64,000 nt of DNA from Opisthocomus hoazin (Eukaryota > Chordata > Aves > Opisthocomiformes > Opisthocomidae), in assembly GCF_030867145.1 (NCBI RefSeq), contig NC_134434.1, forward strand, positions 8,680,001-8,744,000. Reading direction: 5' to 3'. The notes beneath the pieces were generated by a model that was given only the letters and a program-made list of their open reading frames with translations, made no database searches and was not told the DNA's origin. Below, one piece after another: positions 55,394 to 64,000 of the stretch. Numbering within the stretch: position 1 is the stretch's first letter; each line of letters starts with the position of its first letter. The position numbers and the translations under genes were made by a program.

Positions 55394-58300
55394 AAGTCAG
55401 CCAGTGGCTTCGCTCCACCTGCTCTGGGCACAAACAACCCAAACCTGGCACGGCTGAGCTGGGCACACCAGCCCTGCCCTGCCCGGGGCACCGTTAGGCG
55501 GCTGCATGCCCTGCGCTGAGCGGCCGTCCCACCAGGCCAGCCTGCGGCACGGGGCTGCGGGGCCGGCCGGCTCCCGGCTGCCTCCCAGGTCAGGGGACGT
55601 CTGGCCCACGCAGCTCCCGGGCAGTGCGGGATCCACAGGCTGAAAAGCAGCAGAACTCCTGGCAGCTGTGAGCTCAGCCTGTCCCCAGTGCCACCACCTC
55701 CTCCACACCACGACGGCAGCCGTGCAGAGCAGGGCAGGATCGAACAGGGCCACGCGAGAGCCTGCCGAGGGGTCGGGGAGCAGGAGGGCAGTTGGGCAGG
55801 GACAGGCAGCTGCCCCGCTGCCCCGGACGCTTCCCACCGCGCCACCAGCTCGTTAGTGCCACGATAAGAAAGTGTCAGCCAGGATGGTGAGCCCGAACCC
55901 TGCGGGGTCAGGGGGTGCAGGGAACCTGCTCTGGTGCGTACCAGAATCTGCAGACCCCAAAACGGGAACCAACTGCAGGTGCGATGGCCGCAGGCAGACA
56001 GCCCCCGGCTGGGCAGGCAGCGCAGCAGCGGGGGGGCTTGGCCGGGCACCGCAGCTCTGCTGCGGGTACCCCAGCCACGCCGCGAAGCCCGGCCGGGCAC
56101 AGCCAGAGGCCATCCCTGGGGAGCAGCACAGACCCAGCCCGCACCGGGACCACAGCCTGCCCGGGGCCGCGGGTGTGCAGAGAGCACCCCGTCCCCTCGC
56201 GGGAGCAGTGGCCATGCCAGGAGGGGACCTTCCTGCTTGGAGCACCCCTGTCCCACCCGGGCCACGCCGGCTCCCTCCGGGTGGGACACAGGGGAAGGGC
56301 AGGCTGTGGTGCAGGGACACGGAGCCGTGGCACAGGGCAGGCTGCGGCGCAGGGACACGGAGCCGTGGGGCAGGGCAGCCATGGGGCCGGGCACGGCCAC
56401 AGCCCGCAGCAGGAGAGAGGTGGCTTCACATGGGGCCCCCTGGGGGGACCCCCGGTCTGGCCAGGCCGTCGCCCCAGGCGTGGTCACCCCCCAGCCCCTC
56501 CGGTCCTTGTGCCCGGGACTCGGCGGTCGCCCTGAGGAAGGTGGCGGCAAGCGGCAGCACCGGCAGCCGCCGGGTCAGCAGAGCCCGGAGGGGAGCTCAG
56601 CGCGAACACCCCGACCTCGCGGCACACCCCTCGCACACTTCCTCCCGCGCTGGCCCCGCAGCGCCAGGACATTCCCACGTCCACCGCCGCGTTTCCCAGT
56701 AGGATGCAGGAAAGGGCTGTGCAGCAGCTGGGGACTTACTGTAAATGGCACCACCTGCTCCTTACATGGCAATCCCTCTGCGGGCCGGGGCGCGGGGACG
56801 GTCGGGAACAAGGACTGAGACATCTGCTTGCCGGCACGCTGCCGGGAAGCGCGGGCTCCGGCTCTGCGGCACAGCCCGGGGCTGGCGCCGGCTGCCCCGG
56901 CTGCGGGTCAGGACAGGCGACGGCTCCCTGTGCCGCACGGGGAGTGGGGCTGCGTAGCCCGGCAGCTCCACGCTCCTGGGGTCCGCAGGAGCCCCTGGTC
57001 CCTCGGCATTCCCCGCCTCGCCCGTCTGCCCCAGTCAGGCGCCCATGGCACGGCACCGCGACGCTGCGTGAGCCGCTCAGGCTCGGCCGGTGGAAACCCG
57101 TCCCGGTGCTGGCACAGAGCCTCGGTGGCCGCAGGAGCCGCGGGGGCTGCCCGAGCCCCCTCCCGCACACCCGGCTCAGTCCCCGGCTCTTCCCAGCCTG
57201 GGCAGGGCTGCGAGCGGGTGGGGAGCGCGGGCAGCAGCCGGACCCCGTGCCCGGGCCAGGGCGTATTTCGGGATGGAGACGAGCCCCAAGGCCTGTGTAC
57301 GTCCCCATGGAAACTCCTCTCTGTTGCCGCTTCCCCAGCCAGGCCTGCGGTCCGCTCGCTCGCAGGGAGCCAGCAGCTGCGGATTCCTCACTCCTTCCAT
57401 CAGCAGCTCCGTGGGGCCGCGCGCCCCGGCCCCCCGCCCCGGCCCCTCGCCCGCCGGCCGGGCTGGGGTCCCACTGCCCTGCCAGCACCACCCCGAGCTG
57501 GGCGAGATGCAGACCCCCCACCCGCCCCAAGTGCCCTGCATGGAGCAGCGTCTCCCACCGCCCCGCAGCCCCCGCCCGCTCCAGCGCCCTGCGACCACCG
57601 GCCACGGCGCGGGCAGAGCTTGGGCTGCCCATGCGGAGACGGACGTCCAGAGTGGAACCCCCCGGCGCGGTTCCGCAGCCCAGGAGGAAGTTTTCATCCC
57701 AGCAGCTGGAGCCTGCAGAAAGTCCTGACATTTCAGGGGAAGGTTTCAAACAAAGCCGCGTTGCTGTGGCAATGGCAGCCACAGGCCCCCCCGTCCCGGG
57801 GCTGGGGACGCAGCCAAGGCGGAGGGAGCGGTGCCGGGGCTGCCGGGCGGGCGGGCGGGCGGTGGGCTGCGACCTGCGTCCCCAGCCTTGCTCCTGCACC
57901 GTGCCGTGCCCAGGGCAGGCGGAGGGTGCTGGCACGTGGGCAGACCCCATCCCATGCCCTCCCCAGGGTCAGCCTCTCCCCTCCCCGGCCAGCGACCCCG
58001 GCCCACGCTGCTCTCACACCGGCGTTCGCAGGGAGTGCCGAGGCACCAGCCGTGGCCGCAGTCGCGGCTGGGCGCGGGCGCCGATGGCACGTCGCGGGAG
58101 GTCCCCGTGGGTGCTCTGTGCCGCGGGCTGCTGGCTGCCTTGGGTGTGTTTGCCCAGCGCAGCGCTGAGTCCTCGGATGACCCTGGCAGAGCAGCCGCGG
58201 GCAGGTGCCAAACCCCAGCCCCGGAGCATCCCCTGGCCTCGCGTCAGCCCTGGCCTCGGCCCCGGCGCAGGAGCCGGCAGCGGCGACGCCGGCTGCGGAC

Positions 58301-58608
58301 GGGGCTCCCAGACGTGGCACCCTGCGTCCGCGGGGCTGGCGCGGCTGCTCCCAGTCCGGCCCTGCCCGCCTGTCCCCTCCACACCGCTGCGCGATGCCGG
58401 GGGGCACAGAGGTCCCTGCAGACCTGGTGGGCTGTGCCCATCTCACGTCCCAGGCCCGTCACCACGCGAGCAGCTCCATCCCGCGCCGGCTGGGCCGGGG
58501 CGGCGGGCGGAGGTGGCGCAGCGCTGGGCAAGGATGGGGCACGCGGCGGGCAGAGGGCACAGCTGGAGCAGATGTTCTCTAGGAGGACCCGAGGGCCCTG
58601 TCTCAGCG
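55394..58608. other. GC-rich non-genic stretch
   Basis: No coding exon, RNA gene or transposon recognised. Two short islets differ from the background in composition and could be regulatory: around 56690-56770 (cccagtaggatgcaggaaag, ttactgtaaatggcacc) and 57685-57765 (ggaagttttcatccc, gacatttcaggggaagg). These are weak impressions. Confidence 0.5.
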
Positions 58609-58680
58609 TTTAACGAGTGGGAATGGGAGCACTTTACTGTAATTCCAGCAATTACATCGTTCATCCTTGGCAGCTGACGC
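58609..58680 (+). promoter_or_regulatory. Candidate conserved element with homeodomain-type palindrome
   Basis: An AT-rich islet in very GC-rich flank contains the perfect inverted repeat GTAATT-ccagc-AATTAC (58639-58655), that is two TAAT cores facing each other. The sharp composition change and palindrome suggest a selected regulatory element; function and target (perhaps SOCS3) are inference. Confidence 0.4.
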
Positions 58681-59340
58681 CGGTTGGTGTCCAGCGCCAT
58701 GGGATCGCCATCAGCCACCTGGCACAGAGGCTTGGCAGCGCGCCGTGCCGCGGGCAGCCGGCCAAGGCAGGGCAATAAAGAGCTGCGGAGCGAGGTGTGA
58801 GGTACGGTAAGGGCCCGCCCCAGGAGTTCCTGTCACCGGCACGGCCGCGGCGCGCAGGCGCTGGCCCCGCGGTGCCCAGGGGTGCCTGCCAAGCCCGGCA
58901 GGACCGGGCATCCCCAGCCCTGGGGCCCGGCAGCCCCTCCGCACCGCGGCAGTCCCCGTGCCCGCGCAGCCTTGCCAGGGTGCGGAGCTGGAGCTGCCAG
59001 CAGCAGGATGCTCCATCTGCCCATGCGGCACGGAGGGCTCGGCGCAGCGAGGTGCCGGCCGGCTGAGGGGACCCCGCACACGCCAGGCGCTGGAGGGGGC
59101 TCGGGGATGGGGCAGAGGTGGCTCTCAAGGACCCATCGCCTCTGGGGACCCCGGAGACCTGGTGTCCCCCCCAGCCAGCACCCCCCCAGCCCATCAGTGC
59201 TTCCAGGCAGGCGCTGCCCAGGGGCTCTCCTTCCCCGCATCGCCCGCCCCGGCCGCCACACCCTCCGGGTGGTCCCCACCAGCGCCCGGGGGCACGCGGG
59301 AGCAGGGGGCAGCTGGCACCCGAGGGACGGGAGCGCGAGC

Positions 59341-59455
59341 CCTGCTGAGTCATCACTTTGCTGTTCTCGTTTTTCCATGGGGTTGTTGTGCAGCTTGCTG
59401 GAAGCCAGCTAAGAGCCATGACTAATCTGTTCTCAAAACAAGCACAAAGCGAGCG
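59341..59455 (+). promoter_or_regulatory. Candidate element with MARE/AP-1 site
   Basis: TGCTGAGTCATCA (59343-59355) matches an AP-1 site within a near-complete MAF recognition element. It is followed by about 100 bases of balanced composition (tttgctgttctcgtttttcc, ccatgactaatctgttctc) in GC-rich surroundings. Enhancer function is inferred. Confidence 0.35.
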
Positions 59456-60975
59456 GGGAGGTTTGTGCAAACCCGCGGGGAAGGGGGGCTGAATCACGGC
59501 GCGGGGCTGGGGGAGGCGAGCGGCCGGGAGCAGCCAGGAATGCACAGCCACAGAGCAGCCCCGCCGGCAGCACCGCACCGGGTGCGAGGGTGGGCACAGC
59601 CCGGGGTGGCGAGGGGTGGCCAGGACCCCCGAGCTCCGCTCCATCCCCTCCCCGCGCGGTGCAGGGCCGGGGTGACGCAGGCAGGCGTGGGCCGTCGGCG
59701 CTCAGAGACGCACGTGCTGTCGCGGGGTCGGGGCTCCCGTCCCGGCCGTTCCTGCCCTGCGGGGAAGCCACCGGCCGGGGGAGGAAGCGCAGGAGTTTGC
59801 TCTGGCCGGAATCGGGCATCCATTGATTTGCTGTTATTAAAACCAGAGCTGCTGTCGGGAACTCTGCAGCCTGGCTGCCCTCATACACGCTTCCCGGAAA
59901 GGGCCGTCCCGCGTGCCCTCGCCGGCGGGGCTCGCTCGCCCCAAAGCCCCGCGACGAGGCGCTGGCCCGCGCCGGGTCCGGCAGCAGCCGGGGCAGGGGA
60001 GGACCCGTGGGGACGGGAGCTGGGGGGTCAGCTCTGCGCTCGGTGCCCACCGCTCCGCCGCCCGGCAGCTCTCAGCCCCCGCTGCGCCCGCCCTCCCCGG
60101 CTCGCCCAGCAGCGCGGCGCTGCCGGCGGGGCTCGCGGCGGCCCTGTCACCCTCCGCGGTGCGGGCGATGGCGAGGCCGCGGCGGCACTCGCGGCCCCTT
60201 TCGTCTGCCGGGCTGGAGAGGTTTCCTGGCCAGGCAAAGTCATCGCTTCCAGCGGGGGATGAATCACCCCTGTCAGGAATCCTTCCCGGGGGCTTTTCTG
60301 TAAGCGTGTGGAATTTCGACACTGCGGAGGGCCGTGGCGGCCGTGCCCTCCCGGCCGAGCGGGTCCCTCCTTGCACAACCGCCCACCGCGTGCCTGCTCC
60401 CGGCCCCGGCCTCGCAGCCGCTGCCGAGGGGTCCAGGCACTGGCACCCGGCAGGGAGGGTCCGAGCCCACGGCGAGGAGCAGGGCTCTGGGAGCCACCGG
60501 AGCCGGTGAGGGGCCATGGTGAGCCCAGGGTCTCAGCATGCCCACCCGCAGCCCCACGCGCCCGGGTGCCCCGCACGCTGCCCCAGCCACACGCGGGTCC
60601 CCACAGGGCCATGGGCTCGCCGGTGCTGCCTGTGCTCAGCACCGTGTGGCCGCCATCACGCCGTCGCCGCGGCTGTCGGCTGCGGTTCGGAGCCCCCAGC
60701 TGCACTCGCACCCACAAGCAGGTGCCGACAGAGGGGAAGTGGCGGGTCCCAGCCACAGCGAGCAAACCAGCTCAGCAGCAGCAGCATCGTCCCCGCGCCC
60801 CGACCGGGCACGTCCCCCCTGCTCATGCTGGTGGCACCCCACACTGAGGGGAGCGGCGCGGCGGTCGCCGGTGGGGCAGAGGCGTGCAGCCGCGGATGGA
60901 GGGGCAGCTCCTGGCAGGCACCCGCCCGCTGCCCCCGCCACCAGCCTGGTGCCGTCCTGCTGTGGGGTCACCGCA
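59456..60975. other. GC-rich non-genic stretch
   Basis: No gene recognised. Slightly AT-richer segments occur at 59790-59865 (tccattgatttgctgttatt) and 60217-60325 (gaggtttcctggccaggcaa, gtgtggaatttcgacac). Open frames here are composition-driven. Confidence 0.5.
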
Positions 60976-61380
60976 CGGGGACACCGCTGACCCGGGGACA
61001 CACCACAGACCCGGAGACACACTGCTGGCCTCGGGAGACACCGCTGACCCATGGGGACACCGCTGACCCGGGGGGACACTGCTGGCCCTGGGGGCACATC
61101 GCTGGCCCAGAGGGACACTGCTGACCTGGGGGGACATCACTGACTGGGGGGGACACTGCTGACCTTGGGGGACACCACTGACCCGGGGGGACACTGCTGA
61201 CCCAGGGGGACATCGCTGGCCCGGGGGGACACTGCTGACCTCGGGGGACACCGCTAACCCGGGGGGACACCGCTGACCCAGGGGGACATTGCTGACCGCG
61301 GGGGACACCCCTGACTCGGGGGCACATTGCTGGCCCAGGGGGACATCGCCAGCCCGGGGGGACACCACCGACCCGCGGCT
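60976..61380 (+). repeat. 21-bp minisatellite, about 19 copies
   Basis: Tandem units of about 20-22 bp, consensus near gctgacccggggggacac plus a short variable end. The period is close to a multiple of three, so the minus strand shows a heptapeptide-repeat frame (VSGVPQGQ-, SSVPLGQ-like) that should not be called a gene. Confidence 0.92.
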
Positions 61381-62405
61381 GCCCCGGCATGGGCTGATGC
61401 AGCCGGAGGGGAGGCGGGGAAGAGGGCCAGGGCCGGGGCCTTCCCGGCAGCGAGTGGTGACCCTGCGGGAGCCCAGCCGGTCGGTGGGGCCGTGCCAGGG
61501 CTGGGGTTTCTCTCGGTTTCCACACGCTGCAGAAACTCTCTTTCCGAGTGAGAGCAGAGGGGTTTCTTGACAAGGGAGGAAGCGCACTGAGAGCAGGAAC
61601 TGAAACATCACCTTTGAGGCTGGCGGCTCTTCCCCAAGCCGGCCGCCCGGCTCAGCCTCGCCGCTCTCCTGGCAGCTCTGCAGTACAGGGGGCTGCTGGA
61701 GCGGGGGCTGCCCCTGCCCCGCACCCAGCCCAGCCTGCCAGGACCCGGCCGATGCCCTGGCCGGGCACAGATCACGGCTCGCTCTTCAGCACCCTGCTGT
61801 GGCCTCACCTGCGTGACTTGTCCCTGTCCCCCCCATGATGGCATCCCCAGGACCTCAGCCCCACCAGTCCTGGCAGCCGCGGCAGAGCTGAGCCCAGCAA
61901 CGCAGCCGCCTCCTTCGCTCGATGCCTCGGCTGCCCACCCAGCCCGCTCCCCCACGGGCTCTGCCGCCTCGCCGGGGCCGGCCCTGGGGCTGGAGCAGGG
62001 GGACATGGCGGCCGACACGTGGGAGAGGTGCGGGGGCTCAGACACACGCACTGGGCAGACGAAGCGGGAGGATCCCCGGCCCCAGCCCGGGCTGTGGTGA
62101 GCGTGGTGCAGGGCGGACGGGCTGCGCCGTCCCCCAGACGAACCATCCCGTGGGTGAGGAGAGCAAACGGCCCGGCTGCCCACCGCCCCGCAGACCCCGT
62201 GCTGGCGAGGCGAGCGCATCGCTGTGGGAAACCGGAGGTAACAGGTCCCGCTTCCCCATGCCTGCTGTGCTGGACACAGCGCTGCTGTCAGCGGAACGCC
62301 TTCTCGATGCATGCCCCGCTCCAGGCGTCCCAGCAAGGCTCCCGGCTGGGCACGGCCGCGCATGGCCAGTGGCCCCAGTGGGGAAGGGGAGGCTGCACCA
62401 GGCAG
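61381..62405. other. Non-genic stretch
   Basis: No gene recognised. The segment 61520-61635 (gcagaaactctctttccgag, ttcttgacaagggaggaagc, gaactgaaacatcacctttg) is purine-rich and of more balanced composition than its flanks, and may be a regulatory element. The rest is GC-rich without features. Confidence 0.45.
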
Positions 62406-62610
62406 GGGCTCTGGGGAGCTCTGGGGGGCTCCGGGGGGGTCACGGGGCTTTGTGGGGGTCATGGGGCTCTGTGGGGCTCCTGGGGGCTCCGGGGGGCTCT
62501 GGGGGGGTTGCAGGGCTCTGTGGGGGCTCCGGGGCTCTGGGGGGCTCCGGGGGCCTCTGGGGAGCTCCGTGGGGGTCACGGGGCTCCGTGGGGGTCGCAG
62601 GGCTTGCAGC
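62406..62610 (+). repeat. G-rich short-period tandem array
   Basis: Degenerate repeats of about 14-16 and 30 bp built on ggggctctggggggctccg with gtgggggtca variants. Open in several frames on both strands as an artefact of the period and G content. Confidence 0.85.
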
Positions 62611-63344
62611 CTCTGCAGCCTCCCAGTGCCAGCGCAGCCGGGCACATCTGCCGCAGGCAGCTTCGGCGCAGCGGGCCCGCGTGCAGGCCCTGCCGCCGCG
62701 GCGCTGCTTCCCAGCAGCGGCCATCTGCCGTGGGCAGCCGCCAGCCACAGCTGCAGCCATGCTTCCCGGGGGGCTGGGTGATTTGCCTCCCTGCTTTGCA
62801 TGCCTGAGGCTGCCCCGGGGACAGGGGACACAGGGTGTGCGGCGTGCCCGGTGCTGGGGACACGGCCACCGCTCCCACCCCATGGCAGAGCAGGCAGGGG
62901 GGCATAGCCGCCCCCACCCCAGCGCGCCGAGCCGCCGGCAGCCGCTCCAGGTCTGGGGGAAGGGAGGTGGGGGATGCGGGCATGGATCAGGACACGGCAG
63001 GACCTCGACTCTGGGAAGTTGCTTTATTTTGCTTGACACTTTCTGCCCTTCCTGGAAACAAAGAGCTGGAGGGGCCACTCCGACCTGCCTGCTGGGAAGC
63101 AGCCACGGCCCCCTCGGCCCCGCCCCGCTCCACCCTGCCGGAACGCTCCGAGCCCAGAGGGGCTCCCACGGCCCCCACCCAGCCCTCAGCCCCTGCCCCC
63201 AGCCTGCCCCCGAGCCCGGGAGCGGCTCCTCCAACCGCCCCGAGACCGGGGGGACGTCCACGCGTCGGTGTCGCGGAGCAGCCCCAGCCCCACAGGCTGG
63301 GACGGCTGCACTCGGACCCCCTCTGCTGCGCACAGCGCTGGCGA
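62611..63344. other. Non-genic stretch with a STAT-type site
   Basis: No gene recognised. Around 63009-63075 the composition becomes balanced (agttgctttattttgcttga), and a palindromic TTCCTGGAA (63049-63057) matches the STAT consensus. By chance a TTCnnnGAA site is expected about every 4 kb, so this alone is weak. Confidence 0.45.
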
Positions 63345-63507
63345 GCCCACGGGCTGCGGTGCCACGCACCGAGGCTGAGCAGCTCCATCACAGCCCCGAG
63401 CTCCCAAGGGCTGCGGTCCCTGCACCCAGGCTGAGCAGCTCCATCGCAGCCCCGAGCTGCCCACGGGCTGCGGTCCCTGCACCGAGGCTGAGCAGCTCCA
63501 TCGCAGC
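63345..63507 (+). repeat. 56-57-bp tandem repeat, about three copies
   Basis: Units start ggctgagcagctccatcgca at 63373, 63429 and 63486 and contain gggctgcggtccctgcacc. A partial copy precedes them. The copies are nearly identical, so the duplication is recent. Confidence 0.92.
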
Positions 63508-63514
63508 AAGCCCC

Positions 63515-63660
63515 ACGCATTAGCACCGGGTTGATTTATAGAAATCCAATGGCTGGGGCTGCCGGTGCCTCCTGCCAAACCTCATTAACGGCTGGCCTGG
63601 GAGCAAGGCAAACAGCTCGTGCAGCAACAAGGAAATCCTTGTTTAAGCATTTCTGGCCGT
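63515..63660 (+). promoter_or_regulatory. Candidate element with SOX-type palindrome
   Basis: A block of balanced composition (ttgatttatagaaatccaat, cctcattaacggctgg) contains the perfect inverted repeat AACAAGGA-aa-TCCTTGTT (63626-63643), the layout of a head-to-head SOX dimer site. It sits between a tandem repeat and GC-rich sequence. Regulatory role is inferred. Confidence 0.4.
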
Positions 63661-64000
63661 GTGGGGCCCTTCCCCTCACACCCAGGGGAGGAGGAGGAGG
63701 AGGTGCAGGCCACAAGCCCCAAGCTGGCACCACCTTGGCAGCCATGAGGAAGAAGACACAAGAGGATACAGTGGGGTCTGCACAGGGAGGGATCCCCCCA
63801 GGACAGGCTGGGAGCTGGGAGGGAGTGGGAAGCCACAGGGGCACGGTGAGGGGCAGAGGGCTCCCACGCCGCAGCGCTGGGGTCTGCCCTCCTCGCACCA
63901 CCGCAGCAGCACTCGCGACCGACGGGGACACTGGGGTGGTAGCAACGGGTGACCGAGGGCCAGCTCCGCAGGGCAGCCCTGCTCAGCCGACAGCTTCGGG
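63661..64000. other. Window end, nothing recognised
   Basis: GC-rich sequence including a short gga/gag purine repeat near 63686-63703. No supportable gene or site. Confidence 0.5.

Noticed and set aside
60823-61611. Minus-strand heptapeptide-repeat protein
   Set aside because: Produced by a 21-bp minisatellite.
52811-64000. TMEM235, BIRC5 or another flanking gene to the right of SOCS3
   Set aside because: No recognisable peptide from these families in any frame; they may lie beyond the window.
1-64000. tRNA, rRNA or microRNA genes
   Set aside because: No clover-leaf, rRNA-like block or convincing long hairpin was seen by eye; a covariance-model scan would be decisive and could not be run.

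Overview
The window is a piece of a bird nuclear genome, read from gene content rather than from any label. Three lines point there. The gene order is CYTH1, DNAH17, PGS1, SOCS3 (mirroring human 17q25.3, and expected on the chicken chromosome 18 synteny group). Introns are small and GC-rich with many minisatellites, as on avian microchromosomes. The only recognisable transposon is an old CR1-type LINE 3' end. Nothing bacterial is present, so the many long open frames in the GC-rich parts are not genes.

Layout on the + strand: (1) CYTH1, 1 to about 17.75 kb, + strand, complete and intact. It has 13 coding exons, an optional 3-nt microexon that switches the PH domain between diglycine and triglycine forms, and a likely alternative first exon inside intron 1. 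(2) A DNAH17 relic, 18.7 to 30.15 kb, + strand. The N-terminal tail exons and C-terminal exons are recognisable, but about 2,200 residues (linker and AAA1-AAA4) are missing at a junction inside one exon. Roughly 900 further residues (rest of stalk, AAA5, start of AAA6) are missing at an intron. There is also a 1-bp frameshift, an in-frame TAG and three GC rather than GT donors. (3) PGS1, minus strand, 49.1 down to about 31.5 kb, nine exons and an intact 556-codon frame with both PLD-type catalytic motifs. It converges tail to tail with the DNAH17 relic. (4) SOCS3, + strand, promoter at about 50.38 kb with tandem STAT elements and a TATA-like box, one 5' UTR intron, a single 209-codon coding exon, and an AU-rich 3' UTR ending near 52.8 kb. 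PGS1 and SOCS3 are head to head across one large CpG island. (5) 52.8 to 64 kb: no gene recognised; GC-rich sequence with minisatellites and a few AT-richer islets that look like candidate regulatory elements.

The genes are not a pathway. CYTH1 is an ARF GEF at the plasma membrane, DNAH17 an outer-arm axonemal dynein heavy chain, PGS1 the mitochondrial phosphatidylglycerophosphate synthase of cardiolipin synthesis, and SOCS3 the feedback inhibitor of JAK/STAT signalling. The most interesting observation is the apparent loss of the motor from DNAH17 between two perfectly preserved neighbours. It is either lineage-specific decay of a sperm-flagellum dynein or an assembly collapse, and long reads would decide. 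All gene identities rest on recognising protein families by eye; no search was run.
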